Assembly: GCA_018343915.1 (NCBI GenBank)
Contig: JABRWF010000001.1
Span: forward strand, 1,922,001-1,986,000
Length of the DNA: 64,000 bases
Direction: 5' to 3'
DNA from: Agroathelia rolfsii
Lineage: Eukaryota > Basidiomycota > Agaricomycetes > Amylocorticiales > Amylocorticiaceae
Shown: positions 23,913 through 37,521 of the stretch, piece by piece
How positions within the stretch are numbered: the stretch's first letter is position 1
Layout: each line of letters begins with the position of its first letter
Program-made: the position numbers and the translations under genes
The notes under the pieces: model-generated
The model's input: only the letters and a program-made list of their open reading frames with translations
What the model was told of the DNA's origin: nothing
Databases searched by the model: none

Positions 23913-26900
23913 ATGCCTCCGCTGCCACGGCATGACATTAGCTGCGAACCCCTCCCTATCCACGCGACACTATCATCAACATCAGCAAACTTACAATCTC
24001 GAGCTCCTGCTAGTGGCACTCAGACCACATCACCAGCCAGCATGTCCTCTGGCTTCACGACGGGGTTCAGATTTCGATATACCGGTGCTCAAACATCTAC
24101 TAGCCCTGTCTATTCTACCATGAGCACATTCATGTCCGTTCTGACTGCTCCATATTCCCCGCCATCTCGAGTTCTCGACGCCCTAAGACGGGATACATAC
24201 CGTGCCCCTACGGCTGCTATCAATGAGCACAGCTCTCAATCGACTCGCAAGACCTCTGCCATAGATAGAGACGATGTAGCAAGCCCCACTAAGGAACAGG
24301 CAACTTCTATTTATACGCCACATGGTCCTTGGGCATGGTCGGCAGGGCTTCCTCTAAGAGATACTGTACAATTGTCCCAACTTTGCAGTATGACTTTCCG
24401 AGTCATGTTGGTGCCGATTACATGCTCATGAGCTTCCCTCAGACGGCGCACAGAGCAATATTTCAGTTAAGCAGAGTCAAATTGGTAGCAGAACGTTTGT
24501 TCATATCAGCAAAACGTGAGATGACTATTTCCTCTGAGTTTACATCCAAAATTGTTGACCGACGCCACATAGCTCATTCGTCGGTATGGATAACCACCTC
24601 AGTACAATGTCAGAGGTTAGTAATGAACTTGTATTGATGAGCCCAGCCTTATCCTCTTCCGTTGCAGATCTCTCTTTACGGGTCCAAGGGGCATTTAAGG
24701 GACCTACAGGGCGACGTCGTCCCCTCGCTCGTCATGGCCATCCGACGTCCCGCAGGCAAACTGGAAATGGTTATGGAGCCCCCTCATCCCTGCTTCTGGA
24801 TAGAAGCTTCTACCGACATGCCAGATGTTCTCAAGCAACGCTGTGTGGCAGCCTTCGAGCGCCTGCATAGCTTTGGTGTTCTGCATGGTGCACCAGAGCT
24901 ACGCCACATGCTCATCGGCGCTGATGCAAAAGTGACCCTAGTGGATTTCAAACATGCTCGCGTCCTTGACTCTTCCACGCCACAGCAGTTTGCCATGGAA
25001 ATGCGGCTCGTGAAGTTTAAACTCAATTATAAGTGGGCACGTCAGGCAGAGCAAGAACAGAATGATCATGTCGGAAGCAGATTAGATACACCAGTTGTGA
25101 GCTTTAAATTACTGTGTGTTTTGTTTCAAGAGTTCTGAAACCTCGACAAAAAAGGATACAACAGAAGAACAATGGTCGTCATCCGCAGAGACCGTCCCAC
25201 GACGCTTTATTATGCCTGGGCAGACGGAAAAGGACGTTAAATTGGCCATCGCACGTTTCATACAGTTCATTCACGACTTGGAGAATTCCAATAACTCGGA
25301 ACCCGGCGTGTCATCAAGGAGAACCAGTTTCGACTCTACTCAGTCTCAGATGCGCCTGCCCTCCTTCATATTTCGGGTTCCCAGCTCCGAGCGCCTCCAG
25401 AATAGCGTCGCTTCAGAACAGCCAGTTGCTGGTCCATCTCGGTTGAAGTCTGATGTCACCATTGCCACATTGACTGATAAACAAAGGAGCTCATATCCTA
25501 TTCCCGAGAAACGTAAAGCTTCCTCTGATGTTTTGGAAGCTGATCAGCCCTCGACCAAGAAGGTGCGATGGCGGAGCCTAGCCCCATCGAGTTCATGTAG
25601 CTCTGTCGATACGTCGCCTGTCCAGCCCAGACGGCTAGCCACGCAGTCTCTTCCTGGTATCAAGGTTCGCGATTTTGCCTACGAGCCATACGACGGGCCC
25701 AGAGGTTACTACGTTCCTGAACCGTTCAGAGAAGCGGTCATGGCCACTGAACGTCGCCGACACATACACATGCTGAATGGGAGAGCGATGGACGAAGTTC
25801 TGCGCCAGGCCACCCCCGCGCAGCGCACTGAATACTCAAGGATGAAGCTCGCCGCCCAAGGAAGCCAGCAGAAAATGATAGGACTCAGGTCATTGGGCCG
25901 TTTGAAGCGCGTATTGGATGAACTAGCCGATCCGATTCCTGATGGCAGTGCGATCAAGAGGCAGAAATACAATCATGGTCTCGGAAGGAGCTCCAAAGAA
26001 AAGCGCAGGGCCGCAGATTGTGCCCCCCATCCCACAGCCTCTCCATCAGCAGGTGACGAAAATCGCCGGAGTGCTCCGTCTTCGAGCATGACGCCCGCAC
26101 GACGAAACTCAATTGCCTCTAAGCAGCAGCCTAAACCCATTCTACGGAAATCAACTCAAGGACTGAACGGGGAAGCCTCACGTGCTGCCAACGTTTATAT
26201 TAACTTAGTTGATGATGATGACGTCTCTGTGTCATCCAGCTCACGAGCTCACACCTCCACGCGGTCAGCCAGTAAATTGGGCAGTCGGTACACAAGCAGA
26301 AGGAACGCTAATGGGTCACGCATAGCACCAACATATGCATTCCACTCGCTTGTCCCCATTCAGCCCATCTGGCCCATTAATGCCGGACCATTAGAAAGCC
26401 TGGATGATGACGACGACAGTGTAGAACAAGGCGTTAATACTGCCAATAATATAACTGGACTGATGGCGGCCAGAAAGCCGTACGCTAACGACGCCCTCGC
26501 GCCCCTTCCAGAATCGGAAATGAAAACGATGGAGGAAGATCCCTACAGTCTTGCTGCGCAGATGGCATGGGCGACATTGGGATTGCGACCGTTCCTACCA
26601 CGCCAGCATCCATCTCGTGAGCAGCAGCGTCGGCTATCGTCGCCAGCTAATCGTTCAGGGGAGGGAGTTGTTGCTATACCGGGTGCGAATGATAGGCACA
26701 AGAGTCAGCGTCAGTTTCAGCCCAGTCACCTGGCTTTCTCCGCCCGGCTTTCGCATATTTCTCCGGATGGTGTGGTGCCTATCGGTGAACCCGAGGCAGC
26801 TGATGATGATGACTCGGCTGAAGAAAAAGAAGTCGCGTTGATGCTAGTGATGTCTACTCCTCCAACGACTTACGAGAATGAGGTCAGTCTGAACGTCTGC

Positions 26901-26957
26901 AACTCCTCAACCTCCACCACATCATGGTGGTGGAGATGGTGGCAATTTTTCAGATAG
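23913..26957 (+). CDS. Protein-kinase-like protein, degenerate active site, disordered tail
   Basis: Unnamed fungal family with a partial protein-kinase fold. The secure part starts near 24668 (ISLYGSKGHLRDLQGDVVPS), continues through PHPCFWIEAS to a catalytic-loop-like segment FGVLHGAPELRHMLI and a DFG-equivalent VTLVDFKHARV. Active relatives carry HGD and RN at the loop; here they read HGA and RH, so the catalytic Asp is lost and phosphotransfer is unlikely. A short intron near 25094-25130 joins this to a 600-residue, Ser/Arg-rich, largely disordered tail with one folded-looking block (VRDFAYEPYDGPRGYYVPEP) and low-complexity acidic patches. The N-terminal exons are uncertain: 23913 is the first ATG in an open frame, 24335 is an alternative, and I could not find the splice that joins frames around 24330-24430. 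Confidence 0.6.
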
Positions 26958-27801
26958 AGAGGAGACGCTCCGTAACTCCTTGGGTCTTTTTTTCTCATTT
27001 CTCTTCGCATCCGATGCTAAGCGGTCGACCGATGTCACCCTTTCGGCGATCGACGAGGCGCGCCAATGATCTCTCTCATCTTTGTCCTGTGTTCTTTCCG
27101 CCGATTTATATTTCTGGTGACTTCGATCATATCTTTCCTTCTTTTTTGCGCTGCCTTTCCGCATTTTCCCCTATACATTGGAGTATTGTAACCCTACATC
27201 ATACCCATAACTTATTGTCATAAATGTTAATCGCGCGCGCTCCCCGTTCCTGTATACACATTGAAATAAGCGGGAATGATGGTCTCTTAGCGAGAGATAA
27301 CAGCGCATGATATGGTTCGTGCAGGTAGCCACTAGTAAGGGCTGTGAGCAACATGAAAATTGATGGGATGACTGATCACATCGCTATTTGGCGTCGATTT
27401 ATGGCTATCATATGCAGGCAGTGTGCCTGTACAAGGGGAAGAAGACGACCGACATAGGGGTTGTTACTACTAGTATGGTTTCCACAGCCCCAAATGAATA
27501 TTTCGGGCCAGAAACATAAATGAGTAGCTATTTGATCTCACCGGAAGCATCTAAGCGCACGCCAAGACCGAGAGTGTCCTCAGATGTCGGATACGCACGA
27601 TAACCGAATGAGCCCCACTGATATAAGACCGTCCTGCGGGGCACCGCTCCTGTAGTCTGTTCTCTTACCGACCACTTTCTTTCCTCTCGAGGTCCCGGCT
27701 TTGACGCCCCCAGTCAGGCTACATTTATCTCGACTCACGTATAGAGACGAGCACGAGCAGGTTTATATCCTCTCTCTTCCTGACAAAGCACACATACAAC
27801 C
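26958..27801. other. Intergenic: promoter region of the permease gene
   Basis: 844 bp with no coding signal on either strand. It should contain the 3' UTR of the kinase-like gene and the promoter of the amino-acid permease. A TTTATATCC element at about 27760, followed by a pyrimidine-rich CTCTCTCTTCC stretch 20-40 bp before the ATG, resembles a fungal TATA plus CT-rich start region. Confidence 0.5.
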
Positions 27802-28594
27802 ATGTCCGTCGAAAGCAAAGCCAAGGTGGAGAAATATGCCGACTACGACAGCGAGTCGGGTCGGGTAGGTGAAGCTGGCGAGCCGCCCCTCCAACGCTCA
27901 CTCAAGGCCCGTCATATGGCTGTAAGTCACCCTCATAATTATTCTGGTGATGGTCATCATTGTAGAGCTGGGCACAAGACTCATATGCATCATTGCAATG
28001 CCAACAGATGATTAGTATTGGCGGTGTTATTGGCACCGGTCTCTTCCTGGGTACAGGAAATGCACTCGCGTAAGCGCCTTCTTCTTGCTAGTATCCGGTT
28101 CATAGTCCTGTGAATACTCATAACCCCATTCATCTTGCAGAAATGGTGGTCCCCGTAAGTAACCTTGCCGATTCTCAAATTCCGAGGGCCGGTCTAAGTC
28201 CCCCGAATAGTCGGTCTCTTCCTCGGCTACGCTATCATGGGCTCCATCACATACAGTGTAATGGTAAGAACAACTCTCGAAATTTGTTTCTCCGTCAGCC
28301 CGAGAGTCTTATCTTGTCCCGTTACCAGATTTCTCTAGGAGAGATGGTCAGGTGAGATTCGCAACAACACTTTCCTTAATCAGACCGTGTGTATTAACCT
28401 GTTGATCCTGCTTCCACAAGCTTTTTGCCGATTCCAGGGTGTGTTTGTTTCATAATATCAGTTTGATAAGCTAAAGACTCTATCTCCCTATACAGTGGTC
28501 ACATCAAACTTGCGGAACGTTTCGTTGATCCGGCGATGAGTTTTGCTATGGGCTGGAACTACTGGTACAACTGGACGATGATCATGCCGTGCGT

Positions 28595-28628
<34 letters not shown>

Positions 28629-30180
28629 CATAATATCATGCTTATACATCGATTCTATAGTGCGGAATTAAGCGCTTCTGCCATTCTGGTTGGTTTCTGG
28701 GACAAGCATACGAGTGCTGGTGTTTACATTACCGTCACCTTGATTGTCGCCGTGGGCATTAACTTGGTACGTTGACTGGCGCAACTTTTGCCATCAGCCG
28801 GCCTTATTCTTATATCCTATCAGCTTGGCGCCGGCGCATATGGCGAAGCCGAGTTTATCTTCGCCTCCATCAAGGTCCTCACCATTACTGGCCTTATCAT
28901 CCTTGGTATCGTTCTTGATCTTGGTGGTGGGCCAAACCATGATCGCATCGGTTTCCGGTACTGGAAGAACCCTGGTCCCTTTACGCAGTACGATAACATT
29001 AGTGGTGCTAAGGGTCGCTTCCTCGGCTGGCTCGCCGTCTTGACACAGGCCGCCTTCTCTTACATTGGTACCGAAATTGTTGCTATCGCTGCTGGTGAAG
29101 CCAAGAACCCCAGGCGCAACTTGCCCAGGGCGATCAAGAGGGTTTACGTCCGTATCCTGATCTTCTACCTCGGTGGAACATTCATCATCGGTCTCCTTGT
29201 TCCATCCAACTCTGAGAGTCTAAAGCTGGGCCATGGGACGGCCACTGCGTCGCCTTTTGTCATTGCTATCCGTACGGCCGGAATCAAGGCGTTGCCTTCC
29301 ATCATCAACGCTGCCCTCCTAACTTCCGCTTGGTCCGCTGCTTCGTCTGATTTGTACACAAGTTCGCGTGCTATCTACGGTCTTGCCCTTTCCGGCAATG
29401 CCCCCAAGGTCTTCATGAAGACGACCCGCAAGGGAATGCCATATGTGGCCGTGACGTTTTGCGCACTATTCGCCTCGTTCGCATACCTCTCGTAAGTTCA
29501 TCCAGTATTTCGTATATCTAAATATTTGACCCTAACATATGTTTATTACAGCCTCGGCAGCGGATCTGGTACTGTCTTCGTATGGTTCCAGAACATGACC
29601 TCCATCGCTGGTCTTTTGTGAGTTATGTTCCTTTTTGGAATATGATGGAACTGTGATGCTGACTTTCGATGATAGGACCTGGTTTGGTATTTCGATTACA
29701 TACATCCGCTTCTACGCTGGTACCAAGGCTCAGGGCATCAACCGTCTGGAGTTCCCTTTTGCATCGAGGCTGCAGCCATATGCTGCATACTACTCCGCAT
29801 TCATGACACTACTTATTTGCATTGTATGTGGACTCTTATCAACCATGATTTGCATATGCTCATCTCTTCATGATAGATCTCGGGTTGGGCTGTTTTCCTC
29901 AGGGACAGCTGGGACACGGCAACATTTATCACCAACTACATTCCTCTGGCCCTCTTCCCTCTCTTGTACTTCTCCTACCGCTTTATCAAGCGCATTCGTA
30001 GCCATAGTGCCTCTGACATGGACTTCATCACCGGTCTTGATGCTATCGAAGCCGAGACTTACGATGAGGAGCCTCCTAAAAATAAGGTCCAGGCGTTCTG
30101 GAGCTGGCTGGTATGTATCACTTTCGGTGATTTCGTGTCCAAGTTGTCCTTTCTGACGAACTTTTTTCTTGTAGATGTGA
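27802..30180 (+). CDS. Amino-acid permease, AAP/YAT family
   Basis: Twelve-segment plasma-membrane amino-acid/proton symporter of the APC superfamily. A hydrophilic N-terminal tail (MSVESKAKVEKYADYDSESG) precedes the first transmembrane helix with the family signature SIGGVIGTGLFLGTG. Later exons give ISLGEMVSFLPIPGG, FVDPAMSFAMGWNYWYNW, the central block AAFSYIGTEIVAIAAGEAKN and SAWSAASSDLYTSSRAIYGL, a TM8-9 region highly conserved in YAT proteins. The final intron (from about 30110 to 30174, GTATGT to TTGTAG) leaves a terminal exon of a single Met codon and stop, so the protein ends FWSWLM; reading through instead yields non-membrane nonsense. Substrate range cannot be told from sequence. 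The intron at about 28590 carries a 28-T run. Confidence 0.92.
28596..28623 (+). repeat. Poly-T run inside a permease intron
   Basis: Twenty-eight consecutive T lie just after the 5' splice site of an intron in the amino-acid permease gene. It is a mononucleotide microsatellite; its exact length is prone to sequencing error. Confidence 0.9.
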
Positions 30181-30603
30181 TTCTAATGCGGTTAACCTTG
30201 CGCGATAATATTTTATATATTTCGTTTACCTTATCAACATCCGCTATCGATTTTGTCTCTGTTTTGGATCAAAAAGGTTGTACTATTTTACGTTATAATT
30301 TATACCATGCATGATGTCGACGCTACGGTACTCTTATACGAACTTATTCTGATTTACGTTCCAAACTAGTGTAGAGGAATTTTGTTTCGCCGTGCACAGA
30401 TGACAAGAGTTGGTGTGATAATAAGATGAAAAAAAAAATTGTTCTGTCTGTCTTCTTCGGATATGACTCCGATCGACTCCATCATACAGCGATTTTTTAT
30501 ATATATGTTATGACTCGAGAAAGATCATCTTAAAGCATCCCATCTCGTTCTACCGTCTTCATCATATTCCTTCTATCTTCCTCGATTCCAAACTCTACAA
30601 GTT
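30181..30603. other. Intergenic: permease 3' flank and LYS1 promoter
   Basis: 423 bp, AT-rich. A TTTTTTATATATATG stretch near 30491 could be a TATA-like element about 110 bp before the LYS1 ATG. The open frame that runs in from the permease ends at 30314 and is read-through of its last intron. Confidence 0.5.
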
Positions 30604-31969
<1,366 letters not shown>

Positions 31970-32520
31970 AGGGGGAAACACAGAGCAACTCATAAATAAA
32001 ATACTTATTATCTGATGCATGCATGTATAAATGGGACTCTAACTTTGTGTGGACGTTGCTAAGTAGACGCCCATCATGCAGGCATCACTGATTGCCTAGA
32101 TGGCGGTTGGCCTAGCCATGTGTCCAAAAAAGGAATAAATGGCCATAAAAGGAAGCTGGCTTTGGCTTTGGCTGTTAATCAGGAGATGGAAACAGCAACC
32201 GCTGGCGACCGGATACGCAGCGGCTGTTCTTGTTTCTGTTTCTCTGAAATACTATACCCTTCACACATCTCCTCCTCTTCCCCCACCCCCTTTCTTTTCC
32301 CTTTTCTCAGTCTTGTGTGGTTGTCCGGGTCGTGTTTGCTTATTTCTATATATTCTCCTCAGTTTCTCTCCTGGGATACTATCCTTCCTGTGTCGAATAT
32401 TCTTATTCCCTCTTACACTGGTGCTGGTCGCCCCTTTCCTCGGTCTCTGTCTCGTAAATCTTCAGCTACTTCATCAACAGCACTTTAGTGTATCCGTATC
32501 ATATCAGCATCCATTTGAAA
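31970..32520. other. Intergenic: no gene seen
   Basis: 551 bp. The second half (32260-32480) is pyrimidine-rich (CTCCTCTTCCCCC and similar), a common fungal promoter/leader composition that creates long open frames by chance. No motif supports coding. Confidence 0.5.
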
Positions 32521-33886
32521 TGGCTCTTGCACTCTCTCCCGTTCCCCAAATCTCCATCTCTTTTGCCCCTCCTCAGGAGGATGTTGCAGAGCCTTCCTCG
32601 CCGTTCACTCCCACCTCTTGGCCGACACCCATTGAGAACGATGGCTTCAGGAATCAGCATCTGACTCCCCCTCCCATGGTGTCTCCACACTTCGCACGCC
32701 AGCTCTCTCCTTTGCGGCCTGCAGATGTCCCCGTGAAGGGCCAAGGTCTTGAACGCTCTCGCTTCGAAGAGCTCCTCAGGGCATCTCGCGAACGTAATGC
32801 TGCCGTTGGTGCCAAGCGCGCTCCAGATCTTAGAAAGGAAGTTGCTCTCAAAGTGCACAAGACGAAGCAAGGTATGGAAGTTTCTCTGTTTTATTGTTCA
32901 GATTCATCAAGGTTTACACACTCTTATCGATATTATCTCTGATTCCAGTCGAACGCCGTGCACTCTTCCTTTCCAAGGTCAACGCGCCCCCATCGCCATC
33001 TGCTGCGATGACGCCCAAGACGCCGCCTGAGTCACCTGCTATCTTCCATTTCACCTTGCCATCTCCTGGTATTGTCTCGCCCTTGTCGCTCTTCGAGACC
33101 CTCTCTGAAGACCCGAGTCGCGTGGCTCCGTGCGAACCGTGGGTTGAGCAAGTCGACTTCCGTCTTCCCAAGACGCCTAAAGTTGTGGTCACTGAAGCAG
33201 GCGATAGCCCCATGCGCACACCACTCCCTTCGCTGGACCAGATTACCGCCCATTTGAACTCGCACAGGCACCCCATGGTGCCTGTGAAGCCGAGGGAGAA
33301 TAATGCTCGCCGTCCAGCAAGCATGCGCCTGCCCGCGTTCCTGAAATCGTCGATTGTGCGCCCCCAGCAGGAAGTGCCTGTCGCTACTGCTCAGATCACT
33401 GTTCCTGCTGCTGCCCCGACCAAGCCCCAGGCGACGCTTCCCATCGGGGGTAATGGTCGTCTTCAGCTACCAATTCGAGCACTGGCCCCCTCCTCGAACG
33501 CCATCTCTGCTCCGAGGCCAGTCAAGCCCGTGGAGAGCCTTTTGCCTCCCAAGTCCCCTTCTTCGCCACTCGTGCCCAAGTTGCAGGTTACGACCCAGGT
33601 CGTGCCCCGCATATCTACATCCTCGCCTGTCGAGCTTTCGGAGAACAATCTTCTGAAACTGGACTCGCGCGCCCGTATGCGCAAGGACATGCTCGCCACG
33701 CTCAGCAGGCGAACGAATAAGCCTGCCGATGTCAGTGACCACGCCAAACATGGCCACGACGAAGAGGATTTGGACATGAATATCCGCAAGGCGAGGCGTC
33801 ACAGCGCACCGAGTGAGCTGCAGTCTGTCCAGCGGAGCGGAGGACCGTTCACCCACGCGGTGTTGTCGATGCCAGGTGGATTCTGA
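32521..33886 (+). CDS. Hypothetical, Pro/Ser-rich, largely disordered
   Basis: Not recognised. Two exons: MALALSPVPQISISFAPPQE through KVHKTKQ, an intron at about 32871-32947 (GTATGG to TTCCAG, phase 1), then VERRALFLSKVNAPPSPSAA to the stop. Only the segment around the intron (ERSRFEELLRASRERNAAVG ... RRALFLSKV) looks helical and could be a small conserved core; the rest is Pro/Ser-rich with SP/TP dipeptides that would suit proline-directed kinases. The C-terminus has a basic RKARRHSAPSELQ, a good phosphorylation/14-3-3-like site. Codon use and strong in-frame continuity across 940 bp support a real protein. Likely a basidiomycete-specific regulatory protein; function unknown. Confidence 0.75.
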
Positions 33887-34942
33887 GTATCATTAATGTT
33901 TGAGGCCTTCATGGATGCTGGTGCCATTCTTGACGATTAACATTTATTCTTCCACAGCTGAAGGATTTCTCTATGTATCTACACCCCCCTTACCACATCC
34001 ACAGATCCTGAGGATTTTTGTAAGAGCAAAGCAAATACACTTGACCCGTTAATATTATTTATAGCCAACCACAGACCACACACAGATTGTATTCCCTTCT
34101 TCCCCTTTCTTCAATAACACCCAACCTCCACATCACTCACACTTGTTCATTCTACACCTTTTATTTTTTATTTTGAATTAATCACCAGAGCTTGTTATCT
34201 CTCCGTTTCTTAGAGTGCCACCTTTTTCATTTCGTTCTTTTGGATTTTTTTTTCCCCCGAGCACTCAGCGGAGATCCTGGACAGACTTTTTTTCGGTTCG
34301 TCTCGTCTCATCATTAACTTGCGCCCCTCTTTCTTGACACAAAAATGAAAGACTTTTTACATGACAAATACAGTTGGCTGGTACCACCTTTTTGTTTTTA
34401 TGTATTTCGTCGTTCACTCGCTTTCTTTTTTATTTTCCTATCTCACGCAAATTATACACAAACACACACATGCTCGCTCGCCCGTTTTCTTTGTGTACCG
34501 GATAAATATCTCTATATCGACCCTCTTGGGCGGACATTTTATGAAAACTACATTTCACTTGTATGGTGGAGAGGAAGCTGGGCTTTTCCCATCTATTCTT
34601 TGTTTTGTGCCGTCCGGCTTTGTGTAGGCCGGATCCACACACAAATGATTGATCATCTTGGTTTTGTCATGGTTGAGATAGATGTATTGACGAATCCAAA
34701 CGACCAAGTAAACGTGGCTGTGTCAAACTGTCGTGACAGTGTTTGTTTGTTCGTCTTTCTATGTCATGTCAAAGAAGAGATCCGAAATTTGGCATCCAAC
34801 TGATTGACTTTTTACATTTACTATCAGAAAGATACTACAGATCAAGTTGGAGTATTGACGACAGTATTTTTAAAAAAGTCTCCATATGGGTGATTACCTA
34901 TTTGAAGTCAGTCATCCCTGACTAAAGTCTTAAACCGGCCAT
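33887..34942. other. Intergenic: T/pyrimidine-rich, no gene
   Basis: 1,056 bp between the convergent hypothetical gene and the SDR gene. It contains long T and CT runs and CACACA stretches. An open frame at 34345-34803 is rich in Phe, Tyr, His and Cys with no motif, and I regard it as a chance frame in pyrimidine-rich sequence. Confidence 0.55.
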
Positions 34943-36028
34943 TTATTGTTTCATCATCATTGACATCTTCTTGTAAAAACCGGATACCAACTCCTCCTTG
35001 CCGCTCTCGTACTTGTCGTGCGATGCTGCGCTCGTGCCAGAGGCGACGACGAGTTTATCGCCTTGAACAAGGCCGTCGACGGTGAGTTTTGTGTATTCCT
35101 CAAGAGGCATCCACATCTTAACTAAGGCTGGGGTTGTTCCTTGTGCATCATGCAATTCGGACTCGACAAGCCTAGTCAATCATTCATTAGATCAGATCCC
35201 CGTTTTTTTTTTCAGTAAAAGGGCCATGCACTTACGGTGGCGCAATCTCGACGACATGGACATTCTTGTCCTGTAATTGGGCATTGAGAGAAAGACAGAA
35301 GCTGTGTAGGGCCGCTTTGGTGGCGGAATAGTTCGGTACGAAAGCGCCAGGTACAAAGGCAAGGCCGGATGTCACGGGCGCAACGATGGCTTGTTGGCCG
35401 TTGGCCTATTGTATTATAATATATCCGTCAATAAATTGACCCTTCCCCTCGTCATGAAGTAGAAAATGTTGCATACAGCTACTTTGAGCAGATGGGGCAT
35501 GAAAAGCGAGATAAGGATCAGAACGGAAGTGTAGTTGAGTCTAACTTCCGTTTCAATTTCTGATGACAGAGCGAAATAAATAGACGAATGAGTGCTCTGA
35601 TACCCTGTGATCACTAGGGATTCAAATACCTTTGATATCAGGGGTTTTGTCAGTGCCAGCAAAGTTCAGTATGTATTGCACGCCGGCGCTAAAGATAACA
35701 GTATCCAACTACGGAGATAGGAACTCCATTTAATATTCTCACAAGGCACTCAATTTTTTTCACCACATACAGTTGGGTATTTGGCAGTCACATCATTCAC
35801 AAATGCTTTGAGGGCTTCGTTGTCCGCCGTCTGATCGAATTGAACGGTCTCGATCTTGCCTCCGCCAAGCTTGCCTGCCTTAAGCTCGTCCAGACGGTCC
35901 TGACGGCGGCCACTGGCGATGACCGTCGGCTTGTTTGGAAGCTCACTGAGCGCCACAGCAAGTGCACGGCCTATACCGCTTGTGGCGCCGATCACGAGGA
36001 TCGTCTTGCTGTTATTAATGGAAGGCAT
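34943..36028 (-). CDS. Short-chain dehydrogenase/reductase
   Basis: Classical Rossmann-fold NAD(P) oxidoreductase of about 250 aa. The first exon has the cofactor loop KTILVIGATSGIGRALAVAL followed by VIASGRRQDRLDELKAG, whose Arg pair after the second strand suggests NADP(H). Next, VIFSAGVQYI replaces the usual NAG motif with SAG. A later exon gives VTSGLAFVPGAFVPNYSATK with the catalytic Ser, Tyr and Lys in YxxxK spacing. The C-terminal exon holds VHVVEIAPPLVESEL and ends FYKKMSMMMKQ. The pattern resembles fungal DltE-like SDRs of unknown substrate. Three or four introns, one of them long and T-rich (about 35410-35660), make the middle exons approximate. Confidence 0.88.
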
Positions 36029-36505
36029 GGTGGATGTGTTTGAGAGGAGAAAAAAGTGGGAGAGGAGAAAAGTCGATTTGGGAGGATTGATGAGTGCAGA
36101 AAAAAGTTGCTGGGTGAGGAAATCGCAGCGTTGAGTGGAGGGCTTTTATACTCCACAAGAAGGTGTAGTTCAGCCATAGACAAACATAACATACAGCCAA
36201 TCAGACCGCGCCGGATAGATGTGGGTCAAAGCCTCAAAGGCGTCGTCAGCATTTTGTGGGTTCGCCGTGCTCTCCAGCGCATTATCATCAGCAAGATTTG
36301 CAAATACATGCGTTCTTGTGATAAAATATACGTCTCAAATGCATTGTGGGGGGTACTGGGGCGAGGAAATGGCAGAGAGAGCAGCTTGAAGTCGGAATCC
36401 GATTCGGGAAGAAGGTTATCGCGGAAGCAAATTACTGCTGCGCCGCGCGTCATTTGCGCGGTGGGGCATAATTGTCACTTGCAGGACTTAGACTCCGGGA
36501 CATGC
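36029..36505. other. Divergent promoter, SDR and TTC1-like genes
   Basis: 477 bp between the two divergent starts. It includes the SDR TATA box (separate entry). The open frame spanning it on the plus strand supplies the first exon of the TTC1-like gene only from 36506; upstream codons are not supported. Confidence 0.55.
36144..36150 (-). promoter_or_regulatory. TATA box of the SDR gene
   Basis: On the minus strand this is TATAAAA, about 115 bp upstream of the SDR ATG at 36028, followed by purine/pyrimidine-biased leader sequence. Position and sequence fit a fungal core promoter. Confidence 0.5.
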
Positions 36506-37521
36506 ATGGCAGACGACTCTCATACCCCGATACCAGCTCAACATGACGAGCATGAACATGACACAACCAAGGATCAGGAAATAGTGCGCCTGACTTATAT
36601 AAGGTTGTTTTTGAAGTTATATAAGTGATGCGATCGTAGGAAGAGTCACTGCGCATCGTAGACGAATTGAAACAGGAAGGCAACGATTACTTTCGCGCAA
36701 AGCAATGGGATCAGGCCTTGAACGTATATCGCTCCGCTCTTGGAAGGCTACCCAAAAGGCCCAGCAAGAAGACCAAGCATGATGACCTTGAAAATACGAG
36801 ACTGACAGAAGAGGATCGTGGCCAAGAGACTGCTGCTGCCAGTGAAATCCCACCATCGTCGTCAGAGCCTGCGCCCGAGGAGATCCAAGAGTCATCCGAG
36901 TTGGAAAAGCAGTGTGCTAAGATCAGAGCGGTCATGAATTCGAATATTGGTGCTTGCTATGTTATGCTGGTGCGTCTAGCATTTCATTTCTACTCGGACT
37001 GAGGGGAGGACTCACCCAGTTATTATGCTCAGGATGAACATAAACAGGCTGTGGAAGCATGTACCGAAGGTTGCCTCGCATATCTAGCACCTTTCCGTTG
37101 CAGTGACTTACCCTTATGCTCTAGCACTACTTGATGATCCAGACTACATCAAAGCATTACAACGACGTGCTGCTTCGAACGACAAGATCAACACATGGTC
37201 TTCACTCACATCAGCACAAGAGGGTGTGTTTTCCCTGTTGTTTACACATTATTATTATTATTTTGACAGAACCTTTGTCTAGACTATGCCAAGCTGCAAT
37301 CATTGCTCCCTCCATCATCACCACAACAAGCCGAGATCGCGCGGTCCCTCAGGCTGCTCAAGCCAAGGCTCGAGACGGCACAGAAAAAGGAAACAGCAGA
37401 GATGATGGACAAGCTCAAGGGGATTGGGAATAGTATTCTGGGCAACTTTGGTCTGTCGACGGATAACTTCAAGTTCGTCCCGAATGGACAGGGCGGATAT
37501 TCTATGAACTTCACCCGGTGA
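36506..37521 (+). CDS. TPR protein, TTC1-like co-chaperone
   Basis: Tetratricopeptide-repeat protein resembling animal TTC1, an Hsp70/Hsp90-associated adaptor. Exon 1 is acidic and His-rich (MADDSHTPIPAQHDEHEHDT) and splices (intron 36584-36638, phase 0) to EESLRIVDELKQEGNDYFRA, the first TPR helix pair. A charged insert separates it from KIRAVMNSNIGACYVML and DEHKQAVEACTEALLDDPDY with IKALQRRAASNDKI, the second and third repeats. The C-terminus has EMMDKLKGIGNSILGNFGLS and NFKFVPNGQGGYSMNFTR, which matches the distinctive TTC1 ending. The last intron uses TTTGTCTAG so that SAQE joins DYAKLQSLL. Six exons are needed; start 36506 is preferred over 36502 because only it is in frame. Confidence 0.86.

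Noticed and set aside
28596..28623. Poly-T as a retroposon tail
   Set aside because: No retroposon body or target-site duplication flanks it; it sits inside an otherwise ordinary intron.
34345..34803. A 152-codon plus-strand frame in the gap before the SDR gene
   Set aside because: T-rich sequence gives Phe/Leu/Cys-rich residues by chance; no motif and no conserved block.
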